Origin: Rhodothermales bacterium
GTDB lineage: Bacteria; Bacteroidota; Rhodothermia; Rhodothermales; UBA10348
Reading direction: 5' to 3'
DNA length: 9,196 nt
Assembly: GCA_030833605.1 (NCBI GenBank)
Contig: JAURGV010000082.1
Coordinates: 1 to 9,196, forward strand
Positions 1 through 8,020 of this stretch are shown here, piece by piece. How positions within the stretch are numbered: position 1 is the stretch's first letter; the number at the start of each line of letters is the position of its first letter. Both the position numbers and the translations under genes were made by a program. A model generated the notes under the pieces. It was given only the letters and a program-made list of their open reading frames with translations. It ran no database searches and was not told where the DNA came from.

Positions 1-1075
1 CAACCGTGGCTCCACGCGCGACCCACAAACTCTCTCGTTGATCCATTTGGGGACGAAATCGTCGGTATCCACTTTCGGTTAGGACAGCAGAAACCGAGAG
101 TAAGGCGGAGTCTACAGACGAGAGGATGGCCGATAACAAGGCCCCGACAAAAATAACGTACATCCAGCCCGGCATGAGCGCTTGGGCCAAACTCGAAGTA
201 AACGCATCTCCCACACCAAGTTCAAGACCAAGATGTGGAGCGATAAATCCTATCATGACTGGGATAAAACCAACCAAAACATAAATGGCCGACCCCAGCA
301 TAGCGCCTTTTCGTGCCACTTCTGGGCTACGGGCTGCCAGTGTTCGTGAAATTGCTTCTTGTGCCGTAATCGTCCCCACAATGGGAATGATCCAGATTTC
401 AATCCGTTGCAGCCAACTTTCACCGTTAATATTGAATTGTAAACGATTGGAGGGAATAGAATCCAGTGCGGCATAAACTCCACCTGCGGCGTCTAGAACC
501 AGTATCAACAGAATTCCAACGCCAATGGATAGGATCACACCTTGAATCATATCGGTAGCAACATCTCCCATCAACCCGCCAACTAGCGTGTAAACCATAA
601 CCACGACGGTCGAAGCGATCAACGCCAGGCTGAATGACATCTCACTCGAGGTAGAAATCAATATGGCTAGCGCAAATAACTGAGCAGAGGCCCAAACGGT
701 CGCACTCACAACGATGGCCAACGCACTAAGGCTTTCGGCTGGACCTCCAAATCTTTCCCGCATAAAATCGGCTACCGTGATGTACCCCCCTTTGCGCAGG
801 CGGCCAGCAACAAATAGACCTAAAACCAGAATTCCTAGCCCGTAAGCAAATGGCTCAATGCGAGCACCTGCGAGACCACTTTCTGCAACTTCTGCCGTGG
901 TTGCAATCACGGTTTCGGCAGCAAACCACGTGGCGAAAAGTGAAAGCGCAACCGGCCACACGCCCAGCCGACGCCCCGCCACTAAATAGTCGTCGTCACT
1001 TTTTGTACCACGCGCTACATAAGCGGCAATGGCCATTTGAATAAAAACATAAACCGCGATAACCGATAGAATCAT
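1..1075 (-). CDS. Sodium:solute symporter (SSS family), N-terminal 358 residues, cut by the left window edge
   Basis: Seen: the minus strand is open without a stop from an ATG at 1075-1073 to base 1. The product is very hydrophobic from its first residues (helix at about 3-20), followed by many more membrane helices. Family marks in order: an AGRRLG motif at 33-38 after the first helix; GGLMGDVATDMIQ at 167-179, matching the family GG-x-x-AV-x-x-TD-x-x-Q signature; QEAISRTLAARS at 239-250; and SSVDS at 319-323 in a helix corresponding to the Na2 sodium-site helix of vSGLT/PutP-like proteins. Known: this LeuT-fold family couples inward Na+ flow to uptake of sugars, amino acids, carboxylates or other solutes across the inner membrane. 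Full members have about 450-600 residues, so roughly a third of the protein lies outside. The substrate cannot be told from this part. It is divergent from the hydrolase gene, with 121 bases between the two ATGs. Confidence 0.9.
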   Translation of the reverse strand, partial: MILSVIAVYVFIQMAIAAYVARGTKSDDDYLVAGRRLGVWPVALSLFATWFAAETVIATTAEVAESGLAGARIEPFAYGLGILVLGLFVAGRLRKGGYITVADFMRERFGGPAESLSALAIVVSATVWASAQLFALAILISTSSEMSFSLALIASTVVVMVYTLVGGLMGDVATDMIQGVILSIGVGILLILVLDAAGGVYAALDSIPSNRLQFNINGESWLQRIEIWIIPIVGTITAQEAISRTLAARSPEVARKGAMLGSAIYVLVGFIPVMIGFIAPHLGLELGVGDAFTSSLAQALMPGWMYVIFVGALLSAILSSVDSALLSVSAVLTESGYRRFRPQMDQRESLWVARGATV

Positions 1076-1124
1076 AATTAAACATTACTTCTATTTCTGA
1101 CCCCAAAAACAATGAGCACTTTTT

Positions 1125-1153
1125 ATACTATGCTGTTAGCAAAGTTTAAGCAA
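1125..1153 (-). promoter_or_regulatory. Candidate promoter for the symporter gene
   Basis: On the minus strand, TTGCTT (1153-1148) is followed after exactly 17 bases by TAGTAT (1130-1125). This would place transcription start near 1117, about 40 bases before the symporter ATG at 1075. The spacing fits a sigma-70-type promoter. If the host uses the Bacteroidota-type -33/-7 consensus, the match is poor, so this is only a candidate. Confidence 0.3.
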
Positions 1154-1196
1154 TGCGTAATACGTGTGCTCGTTTCTACAGTCAATTTATTTCGAC

Positions 1197-2018
1197 ATGA
1201 AAGAAGTTAAAGGTCACAATCTAACCCTGGCGCTGGGCTCGCTCTCCGTTTCGTATAACGATCTCGGCGAAGGAAACACTCCGTTAATTTTCTTACATGG
1301 GTATCCTTTCGATAAATCCTCTTGGAACGGGCAACTGGATGCACTGCAATTGGTTACGCGTGTCATTGCCTATGATATTCGAGGCTTTGGTGGGTCAATA
1401 GACGAAGATACCGCGATGAGCATCGACCTGTTTGCGGATGATTTAATACGGTTTATGGATGCGCTTCACATAGAGAGAGCTATTGTGTGCGGTCTTTCCA
1501 TGGGAGGATACATTGCCTTAAACGCTCAAAAACGATTTCCCGAGCGCTTTACAGGCCTAATTTTGTGTGACACCCAGTGTAATGCGGATTCTCCCGAAGG
1601 CAAAGCTAATCGGTACCGAGCCATTGAGGGTATCAAATCTAAGGTCGTAACCGAGTTTGGCGAGGCGTTTGTCAAAAAAGTATTTGCCCCAGCCTCATTG
1701 GAAAGCAAAAAAGACGTGGTTGAGAAAGTGCGGCAGGTGGTCTTAGCCAATTCAGCACCTATCATGATGGCGGGATTGGTTGCCTTAGCCGAACGCACGG
1801 AATCCTGTTCCACCCTAGTCAATATTTCCGTTCCGACCCTTTTTCTGTGCGGAGCGGACGACGCCATTACGCCAACGGCCCAGTCCCAATTCATGCACGA
1901 TAAAGTAACTGGTTCGGTTTTGCGAATCATCGAAAATGCCGGACATGTTTCTAATCTAGAACAGCCAGAAACATTTAATTTCTATATCCGGGACTTTCTA
2001 GAGTCGGTTTTAGTCTGA
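1197..2018 (+). CDS. Alpha/beta-hydrolase fold protein
   Basis: A 273-residue single-domain alpha/beta hydrolase, of usual length for the family. Visible marks: HGYPFD at 34-39 (oxyanion-hole loop), the nucleophile elbow GLSMGG with Ser101, GADDAITP with the acid Asp222, and NAGH with His250. The catalytic triad is therefore complete. The middle part (about 125-200) would form the lid over the active site, which sets substrate choice in this family and is not diagnostic here. No signal peptide is seen, so it is probably cytoplasmic. It could be an esterase, enol-lactonase, carboxylesterase or haloperoxidase-like enzyme; the exact reaction is unknown. I chose the ATG at 1197. An in-frame GTG at 1164 would add 11 residues that carry no domain. 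It is co-directional with the truncated receptor gene, which begins less than 100 bases downstream. Confidence 0.9.
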   Translation: MKEVKGHNLTLALGSLSVSYNDLGEGNTPLIFLHGYPFDKSSWNGQLDALQLVTRVIAYDIRGFGGSIDEDTAMSIDLFADDLIRFMDALHIERAIVCGLSMGGYIALNAQKRFPERFTGLILCDTQCNADSPEGKANRYRAIEGIKSKVVTEFGEAFVKKVFAPASLESKKDVVEKVRQVVLANSAPIMMAGLVALAERTESCSTLVNISVPTLFLCGADDAITPTAQSQFMHDKVTGSVLRIIENAGHVSNLEQPETFNFYIRDFLESVLV

Positions 2019-2048
2019 ATTGGCATCTTGGGCATTTCCATTCGAACA

Positions 2049-2058
2049 AACCTAGGTT
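2049..2058. promoter_or_regulatory. Perfect 10-base palindrome upstream of the receptor gene
   Basis: AACCTAGGTT is a perfect palindrome. With one extra A on the left, its flanks (ACA left, TGT right) extend the symmetry. It sits in the 92-base gap between the hydrolase stop and the preferred receptor start, where an operator could lie. A palindrome of this size can occur by chance and no regulator is known. Confidence 0.15.
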
Positions 2059-2110
2059 GTGGTGGTAACTCCGTTCCTTTGTGAGGCCGTTTTACCTATT
2101 CATGTTCAGC

Positions 2111-2842
2111 ATGCGTCTTGTTTTAAAATCAATCCGTTTGTTTTTCTTGTTGTTGTTAGCTGTAAACACTCCACTTTGGGCCCAGGAGTCTCCAAAAAGT
2201 TCATTTAATGCACTTGTTACGGATGAACACGAAGGCAATGCGCTGCAGGGGGTTAACGTGTTTTTGGATCGCCCACCCACCGAAGGGCCGATCATTGGGG
2301 GAGCTACAAATTCCGAAGGACGGATTCTCCTTTCTGGTATTCCAAGCGGTGAACAAACCATTGTTTTTTCGTTTGTGGGATACGAAGAATACCGGCTGAC
2401 TCTGGTTTTCCCGCTCGACGACCCGGACTTTGTGTTTGAAATTGAGCTTGAAGAAGGGCACGAAGAATTGGAAGAAGTCGCTGTTAGCGCCACAAGAACG
2501 AGTCGAACCATAGCTGACCTTGCCACACGCGTTGAGACGATCGCAGGAGAAGAGATCGAAGAAAAGATTTCCATGGAGCCGAGCAATATTTCGATGTTGT
2601 TGAATGAATCACCCGGCATAAACGTCCAGCAAACTTCGGCCGTGACGGGTGCTTCATCCATACAGATTCAAGGCCTCGACGGGCGATACACGCAGATTCT
2701 AAAAGACGGATTCCCGCTTTTTGGCGGTTTTTCAGGTGGGTTGTCCCTTCTTCAAGTCCCTCCGCTGGACTTAATGCAAGTTGAAATCATCAAGGGCCCT
2801 TCTTCCATTTTATACGGAGGAGATGCGATAACATGCCTATAA
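2111..2842 (+). pseudogene. TonB-dependent outer-membrane receptor, truncated after the plug domain (beta-barrel missing)
   Basis: Seen: a 243-residue open frame. Residues 1-25 are a Sec signal peptide (basic MRLVLKSIR, then a leucine-rich core, ending near WAQ). Residues 31-115 look like a carboxypeptidase-regulatory-like beta-sandwich (ALQGVNVFL, SFVGYEEY). A TonB-box-like EEVAVSATR follows at 121-129. Residues 130-240 form the plug domain, ending in VEIIKGPSSILYGGDAI. Known: receptors of this kind continue past the GDAI position into a barrel of 500 or more residues. Here only TCL and a stop follow, and the next bases are the antisense end of the RimB-like gene. Without a barrel it cannot form a transport channel, so I call it a broken gene; an exported plug fragment could still be made. 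In-frame starts at 2081 (GTG) and 2102 (ATG) are possible, but 2111 gives the cleanest signal peptide. It may once have been co-transcribed with the hydrolase. Confidence 0.85.
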
Positions 2843-3304
2843 CGATTTCTTCTTTCGAAGGGGTCTGCCACCGTAATACGAGTTGCCAGAGTCAATTAAG
2901 AATCGACCTCGAAAGGCTTCGCGCCCTAGTAACATGCGAAAGCCCATTTCATCACGACGCGCCAACGTCACTTCAATAGGCCATGCATTTCCCATCATGG
3001 CGGCATGGGTCAAGATGACAGGCCGAACGGACGATTTCCCACTTGAGCTCCTTACGGATCGGTACTCTAGTACTTCGGCTTCTGCCGACACAGCGTTCTC
3101 GTCAGATCGTTGTTTCGGATGAACCTCAAACCGCACCCACGGCTTGCCTTCTTTTTCAAACGCCTCCAAACCAAAAACATGCAACGAAGAAGATCGAGCT
3201 CCGGTGTCCACTTTTACCTTTATGGTCGAAACACCTAGGTCCGGCAACGAAATCCACTCCCTCCAGCCTATAATTGGGAGCTTCGCTGCTAATTTTTTAC
3301 TCAT
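2837..3304 (-). CDS. RimB-like / RimK-LysX-family putative peptidase (formerly 'ATP-dependent zinc protease')
   Basis: A 155-residue protein of usual family length and apparently complete. Key marks: IIGWREWISLPDLG at 11-24, the core motif KVDTGARSSSLH at 31-42 with Asp33, and the C-terminal MLLGREAFRGRFLIDSG at 124-140. Known: family PF05618 has a retropepsin-like fold in which the DTGA aspartate is the presumed catalytic residue. In Pseudomonas the member RimB works with the ATP-grasp glutamate ligase RimK. No RimK-like ligase is visible here. The start at 3304 puts the conserved domain at residue 10; an in-frame start at 3355 would add 17 residues with no family match. The gene is convergent with the truncated receptor and its stop codon lies inside that frame (6 shared bases). 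It is divergent from the ABC ATPase gene, with 213 bases between starts. I saw no convincing promoter there. Confidence 0.85.
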   Translation of the reverse strand: MSKKLAAKLPIIGWREWISLPDLGVSTIKVKVDTGARSSSLHVFGLEAFEKEGKPWVRFEVHPKQRSDENAVSAEAEVLEYRSVRSSSGKSSVRPVILTHAAMMGNAWPIEVTLARRDEMGFRMLLGREAFRGRFLIDSGNSYYGGRPLRKKKSL

Positions 3305-3517
3305 GTAGGAGATGCTGTTCGGTTGAATCGGAATACCCAATGTAATCAAACCCACCGTGATATTTGGTATCGTTTCCTAAAAGCACACACGGCCACATTA
3401 GGCCCTTTTTGTTGATCTTAGGTAAAAATCATCTGAATTACGCCTCGAACCGGAGTGTGCGCGGATCGTAACCGCAGTTGATGAATACGGTGTCTTGAAC
3501 CCCAATCCCATTCGACT
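3305..3517. other. Divergent intergenic region between the RimB-like gene and the transporter operon
   Basis: This stretch must hold the promoters for both the RimB-like gene and the four-gene transporter operon. It has AT-rich patches (around 3361-3382 and 3404-3441), but I found no pair of boxes with good spacing for either the sigma-70 or the Bacteroidota -33/-7 consensus, and no ribosome-binding purine run before 3518. A GGCC-ACATTA-GGCC short inverted repeat followed by CTTTTT occurs at 3390-3408; its 4-base stem is too weak to call a terminator. Confidence 0.4.
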
Positions 3518-4237
3518 ATGCTTCCTGATTCAAAACACGAACCGCTTCTGAAGGTGGTCAACCTCACCAAAACCTATCTCGAAGGAGAATCGGAGCGGCA
3601 CGTTTTGCGAGGCGTACAGTTTGAGATCTACAAGGGTGAACTGATTGTAATGCTGGGCCGGAGCGGGTCGGGGAAAAGCACGCTTCTCAACTTAATTAGC
3701 GGTATCGATGTAGCCAGTTCAGGAGAAGTGTTTTTTGGAAATCGAAATCTGACCGCACTTTCTGAAAACGAACGGACGCTGTTTAGACGCGAATCCATTG
3801 GTATCATTTTTCAGTCCTTCAACTTAATCCCGACCCTTACGGTGGCCGAGAATATGTTGCTGCCCATGGAGTTAACCGGGAGACTATCGACCGCGCAGCA
3901 AGCTCGAGCCTTGGAGGTTTTGGAGGAAGTCGGGCTAAAAGACCGTAGCGACAGCTATCCCGACCGCCTTTCGGGTGGCGAACAGCAACGTGTGGCTCTG
4001 GCAAGGGCGCTGGCTCACGAGCCCCTGCTTATTCTGGCGGATGAACCAACGGGCAACTTGGATTTCAAAACAGCGGGTCAGGTCATGGATATTCTTCAGC
4101 GGCTTGTCCATGATGAAAAGCGAACCATGCTGATCGCGACACACGACCGCGACATTCTCAACTTAGCAGACCGTATTTTTTCTCTTCAAGAGGGACAACT
4201 TGTCGAAGTGACCCTCGATACTGCCATGGGCGTATAG
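3518..4237 (+). CDS. ABC transporter ATPase, LolD/MacB type (AttE-like)
   Basis: A 239-residue cytoplasmic ATPase with every catalytic motif intact: Walker A GRSGSGKS at 47-54, Q-loop Gln99 in IIFQSFNLIP, signature LSGGEQQR at 151-158, Walker B LLILADE at 170-176 followed by the PTGNLD D-loop, and the switch His209 in ATHD. The text around Gln99 and PTGNLD is typical of the LolD/MacB/FtsE-like branch, which partners FtsX-type permeases and drives mechanotransmission or extraction of lipids or lipoproteins rather than simple channel transport. The permease gene begins 36 bases downstream, so the two almost certainly form one complex. The neighbours match the AttEFGH arrangement, in which this would be AttE. 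The ATG at 3518 fits the family N-terminus (a few residues before LLKVVNLTKTY). It is the first gene of the probable operon. Confidence 0.95.
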   Translation: MLPDSKHEPLLKVVNLTKTYLEGESERHVLRGVQFEIYKGELIVMLGRSGSGKSTLLNLISGIDVASSGEVFFGNRNLTALSENERTLFRRESIGIIFQSFNLIPTLTVAENMLLPMELTGRLSTAQQARALEVLEEVGLKDRSDSYPDRLSGGEQQRVALARALAHEPLLILADEPTGNLDFKTAGQVMDILQRLVHDEKRTMLIATHDRDILNLADRIFSLQEGQLVEVTLDTAMGV

Positions 4238-4273
4238 GCAACCTGAGCAACCATCCAATTGCGCTTTCACAAC

Positions 4274-6826
4274 ATGGCACTTTCACTTTTAAGACGAAGC
4301 AGTAACCGATACCTCATCAGGCATCCGCTGTTGATGTTTTTGTCCGTTCTGGGAGTCGCGCTTGGTGTGGCCGTTGTCGTTGCGATCGATCTTGCAAATA
4401 CCAGCGCTACAGAAGCGTTTCGTCTTTCGTCGGAAGCGGTAACGGGTCGGGCCACGCACCACATTGTCGGATCGCGGGAGCTATTGGATGAGCGTGTCTA
4501 CCTCGACCTCCGGCTAGAAGCGGGCATTAAAGACGCAGCTCCAGTCATTGACGGATTCGTCTCCATTCCTTCCAATCCTGGCCGAATGCTCCAAGTGTTG
4601 GGCATCGATCCATTGGCAGAAGGCCCTTTTCGTTCTTTTACTGGTGGCGTAGGAAGCGGATTGGATCTGGGCCGTTTTATTTCATCCGAGCAAACCGGGG
4701 TTCTTTCGGCTCTCACAGCCCAAAACTTGAATATTGAGGCCGGTGATTCGCTGAAGGTCCGTTTTGAGGGCCAAGAGCAATCCATAACGATTATCAGTTT
4801 GCTGGAAGCAGAATCGGAACAGTCGGCGCGCGTACTCGACAACTTGTTGATTGTCGACATTTCTACGGCGCAGGCCCTATTTGGGATGGCCGGTCAATTG
4901 AGTCGCATCGAGCTCATTTTGTCGGAAGAAAGCGAACAATCCGCACAAATAGCGGCCTTAAACGAGTTTTTACCGGTTGGTGCGGTCTTGGAACGCTCCA
5001 CTACCAAGTCCGAAACCATGGCGCAAATGACGCGCGCGTTTAGTTTAAACTTGGTCGCGCTCAGCCTTCTCGCGCTCGTAGTTGGGATGTTTCTGATCTA
5101 CAATACCATGACCTTTTCCGTGGTGCAGCGCAGACCAACCATCGGAAGACTTCGCGCGTTGGGAGTAACACAAAAGGAAATATTCTCGCTTGTGATGGGG
5201 GAAGCCCTCCTGATTGGTGTGCTTGGTACCGGGATTGGATTGCTCGCTGGCATCGCGTTGGGCCAAGGATTGGTTCACCTGGTTACCCAAAGCATTAACG
5301 ATTTGTATTACGTTTTACGGGTTCGCACCTGGGACCTCTCGTATTGGAGTCTTGCAAAAGGTGTGGGTTTGGGGGTCGGCGCAACCCTGTTGGCCGCTAT
5401 TGCTCCGGCCCGAGAGGCCACTTCAGCGCCCATAAGTACCGTTTTGCAGCGATCTACGGAAGAATCTCGCGTGCGCGAGGGATTGCCAAGGCTAGCTCTT
5501 GCGTCGCTGGGGCTGGCTGTGACCGCCATCCTCTTGTTAGTCCTTCCGGGAAACAGTATTGCGATCAGTTATTTGGCCTTGCTGCTCTTGATTCTCGCGT
5601 TTGCTACGGCAACTCCGAGCATGGTGGTTGGGATGGCCCGGTTAGCTCGTCCCTTGATGAGCGCGGTGGGGGGCGTAGTGGGTCGCATGGCGGCTCAAGG
5701 AACGATTACCGCCCTAAGTCGCACATCCATCGCGATTGCCTCCCTCATGATTGCCATATCGGCCACCATTGGTGTGGGCGTAATGGTAAATAGCTTCCGA
5801 TCTACGGTAGAAGTTTGGCTTGAATACACGTTGCGAGCCGACATTTATGTATCGCCCCCCGGATTGGTATTTAGACGCAACGATGCCACCCTTCTTCCAG
5901 AAATTGAAGCGATTTTGCGCTCCCAGGACGGGGTGGTTGGGGCCTATTCAGTACGCACAGCGAGTGTAAAGGCCAACAATGAACGGGCCGATTTGGTGGT
6001 GGTGGGGCCGGGGCCTCAGCGGAAAGAGGGGACTCGACTAAAAGAGGGTGACCCCGATCGTGTCTGGGACCGATTTGGAGCTGAGACTACTGTTTTGGTG
6101 TCGGAGCCTTACAGCTTTAGAAATGATATCCACGTTGGCGACACCATTACGATGGGCACGGACCAAGGCGAACAGGCCTTTTTGGTCGGTGCCGTCTACT
6201 ATGATTACGGTTCTGACCTTGGCGCCATCATGATGAGCCGGAATACGTACGAAATGTATTTTATGGACCGAGGTGTCTCGGGAATTTCTCTCTACGCCGC
6301 ACCGGGTCAGGATGTAGACGCGCTGATCGAATCGATTCGGGGACGTTTAGCAGGCAAACAAGAAGTCAATATGCGGTCGAACCGTTCGTTGCGGGAAGCT
6401 TCGTTAGACGTGTTTGACCGAACATTTACCGTTACGATCGTGCTTCGACTATTGGCCGTTTTCGTGGCCTTTATTGGGGTATTGAGCGCTTTGATGGCGC
6501 TTCAGTTGGAACGTGCTCGGGAGTTATCAGTGATGCGAGCAAACGGACTAACCCCGCGTCAGGTGTGGAAATACGTGACCATGCAAACGGGACTCATGGG
6601 TTTTATGGCCGGTTTGATGTCCATCCCCCTTGGCTTGACCCTCGCTTACATACTGATCCATGTGATCAACAAACGAAGTTTTGGGTGGACCCTACAGATC
6701 GATATCACGCCTGCGATTCTAGGACAAGCCGTTATCTTGGCCGTTCTCGCCGCCTTGCTAGCCGGTATCTACCCCGCTTGGAAAATGTCACGCTCCAATC
6801 CTGCCAACGCCCTTCGAGATGAATAA
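4274..6826 (+). CDS. Double-length FtsX-type ABC permease (AttF and AttG fused)
   Basis: An 850-residue inner-membrane protein made of two permease halves. First half: helix at about 17-40 (LSVLGVALGVAVVVAIDLA), periplasmic domain about 41-255, then three helices near 258-283, 303-336 and 357-380, ending in the IAPAREA coupling region. Two more helices join the halves (about 405-425 and 428-455). Second half: helix about 484-507, periplasmic domain about 508-715, and helices about 718-745, 770-797 and 815-835, ending in GIYPAWKMSRSNPANALRDE, the usual FtsX-type tail. This gives about ten membrane segments. Known: MacB/LolC-type permeases transmit ATPase motion to periplasmic domains. The AttEFGH family keeps AttF and AttG separately or fused as here. 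I chose the ATG at 4274; a TTG at 4259 would add five residues. Its stop overlaps the start of the next gene (ATGAATAA), a sign of coupled translation. The substrate is unknown. Confidence 0.93.
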   Translation: MALSLLRRSSNRYLIRHPLLMFLSVLGVALGVAVVVAIDLANTSATEAFRLSSEAVTGRATHHIVGSRELLDERVYLDLRLEAGIKDAAPVIDGFVSIPSNPGRMLQVLGIDPLAEGPFRSFTGGVGSGLDLGRFISSEQTGVLSALTAQNLNIEAGDSLKVRFEGQEQSITIISLLEAESEQSARVLDNLLIVDISTAQALFGMAGQLSRIELILSEESEQSAQIAALNEFLPVGAVLERSTTKSETMAQMTRAFSLNLVALSLLALVVGMFLIYNTMTFSVVQRRPTIGRLRALGVTQKEIFSLVMGEALLIGVLGTGIGLLAGIALGQGLVHLVTQSINDLYYVLRVRTWDLSYWSLAKGVGLGVGATLLAAIAPAREATSAPISTVLQRSTEESRVREGLPRLALASLGLAVTAILLLVLPGNSIAISYLALLLLILAFATATPSMVVGMARLARPLMSAVGGVVGRMAAQGTITALSRTSIAIASLMIAISATIGVGVMVNSFRSTVEVWLEYTLRADIYVSPPGLVFRRNDATLLPEIEAILRSQDGVVGAYSVRTASVKANNERADLVVVGPGPQRKEGTRLKEGDPDRVWDRFGAETTVLVSEPYSFRNDIHVGDTITMGTDQGEQAFLVGAVYYDYGSDLGAIMMSRNTYEMYFMDRGVSGISLYAAPGQDVDALIESIRGRLAGKQEVNMRSNRSLREASLDVFDRTFTVTIVLRLLAVFVAFIGVLSALMALQLERARELSVMRANGLTPRQVWKYVTMQTGLMGFMAGLMSIPLGLTLAYILIHVINKRSFGWTLQIDITPAILGQAVILAVLAALLAGIYPAWKMSRSNPANALRDE

Positions 6827-7997
6827 AACGCTTTCATATATCAGTATTTGGGCCTGCATCCTGATTGCTGGAATGGGATGCTCCGAGCAGCCGGTACCCA
6901 CCGTTCAGAGCTCAATCGACTTAAATACCGCGATGTCAGGCGACACAACCGGCTACGAACGCGCGATTGGGGTGCGAGACCTCACTTTCCCGGACGATTT
7001 TGGGCCGCATCCTTCGTTTAAAACCGAATGGTGGTATTTCACGGGCAATGTCGATGACGAAGAGGGACGGAGATTTGGATATGAACTCACCTTGTTTCGG
7101 TCGGCCTTATCTCCTGATCGCGTCCAGGAGGATCTCTCGGATTCCTCTCTCTTGGTTGGAGCGGACTCCGGTTGGTCCTCCAGTCAACTCTATATGGGTC
7201 ATTTTTCGCTGGCCAACGTCGACGGGTTTGCAACCAATGAAGACCCCGCTTTCTATGCCTTCGAACGATTCGGTCGCGGAGCAAAAGGCTTAGCCGGAGC
7301 ACAGGCGACACCGTTCCGGGTGTGGCTAGACCATTGGTCTGCCGATGGATCGGGTGATGGACTTTTCCCTATTCGTGTGCGTGCCGAAGAAGATGGCATC
7401 GCGATCGACTTCACTCTTTCATCCTCCAAACCCATTGTGCTGCAAGGAGATAAGGGTTTTGACCAAAAAGGAGCCGGCGTCGGTAATGCATCCTATTACT
7501 ACTCGTTCACTCGGATGAATACGGAAGGGACCATTCGCATCAACGATCAGAGCACATCGGTAACAGGCTACAGCTGGAAGGATCACGAGTGGAGCACCAG
7601 CGCCTTGGACGACAATCAGGAAGGATGGGATTGGTTTGCGCTACAGCTTTCTGACAACCGGGAAATTATGTTCTATGTGATTCGAGAAAGCGGTGGTTCA
7701 ATGGGCGCCTTTACAAACGGCACGCTTGTCGAAGCAGACGGCACAACCACCTCATTAAAAAAGGAAGATGTTCTACTGGAGGTTACCGACACGTGGAAAA
7801 GCCCGCATAGTGGCGCCACGTATCCTTCGGGGTGGGTACTCCAGGTCCCCGCCTATGGAATTGATCTTGCCATTCAACCGCTGCTGAAAGACCAGGAATT
7901 GAATGTTTCCGTCCGATATTGGGAGGGCGCCGTATCGATTGATGGTAAAAATGGTTTAACCGGGCGAGGATATGTCGAACTTACGGGTTATCGTTAG
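6819..7997 (+). CDS. attH: AttH/CrtC-type lipocalin-like secreted protein (predicted secreted hydrolase family)
   Basis: A 392-residue exported protein. The N-terminus (about 1-20) is a signal peptide ending in IAGMGC at 16-21. Cys21 could be lipidated, although the -3 residue is Gly rather than the usual Leu. Family marks: FGPHPSFKTEWWYFTG at 61-76, GYELTLFR at 87-94, YMGHFSLA at 125-132, DHWSADG at 171-177, the central GYSWKDHEWS at 250-259, then GWDWFALQLSDN at 269-280 and FYVIRESGGS at 285-294. Known: this is the CrtC-like double lipocalin fold. Relatives include carotenoid 1,2-hydratases, and AttH of the AttEFGH system has no settled activity. Inference: it receives, carries or modifies a hydrophobic substrate handled by the upstream transporter. 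The start overlaps the permease end by 8 bases, strong evidence for one operon. Membership in the family is firm; enzymatic activity is not. Confidence 0.92.
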   Translation: MNKTLSYISIWACILIAGMGCSEQPVPTVQSSIDLNTAMSGDTTGYERAIGVRDLTFPDDFGPHPSFKTEWWYFTGNVDDEEGRRFGYELTLFRSALSPDRVQEDLSDSSLLVGADSGWSSSQLYMGHFSLANVDGFATNEDPAFYAFERFGRGAKGLAGAQATPFRVWLDHWSADGSGDGLFPIRVRAEEDGIAIDFTLSSSKPIVLQGDKGFDQKGAGVGNASYYYSFTRMNTEGTIRINDQSTSVTGYSWKDHEWSTSALDDNQEGWDWFALQLSDNREIMFYVIRESGGSMGAFTNGTLVEADGTTTSLKKEDVLLEVTDTWKSPHSGATYPSGWVLQVPAYGIDLAIQPLLKDQELNVSVRYWEGAVSIDGKNGLTGRGYVELTGYR

Positions 7998-8020
7998 ACC
8001 GTAGACCTTCTATTTCCTAA

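Noticed and set aside
1526..1930. 134-residue open frame on the minus strand inside the hydrolase gene
   Set aside because: Antisense shadow of a gene with a complete catalytic triad; no recognisable domain or start context.
2092..2661. 189-residue minus-strand frame opposite the receptor fragment
   Set aside because: Serine-rich, low-complexity antisense product with no domain; the plus-strand frame carries clear signal peptide and plug motifs.
3390..3408. GGCC-N6-GGCC followed by CTTTTT as a possible terminator
   Set aside because: Only a 4-base stem with no extension; the position upstream of two divergent starts does not need a terminator.
4498..4860. 120-residue minus-strand frame opposite the permease
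   Set aside because: Antisense shadow of a periplasmic domain that fits the permease family.
4809..4947. Repeated ESEQSA hexapeptide in the first permease periplasmic domain
   Set aside because: The two copies use different codons and are in different structural contexts; probably coincidence rather than a DNA repeat.
5344..5793. 149-residue plus-strand frame inside the permease gene
   Set aside because: Out-of-frame shadow; its composition shows no domain and the permease frame has continuous family-like helices.
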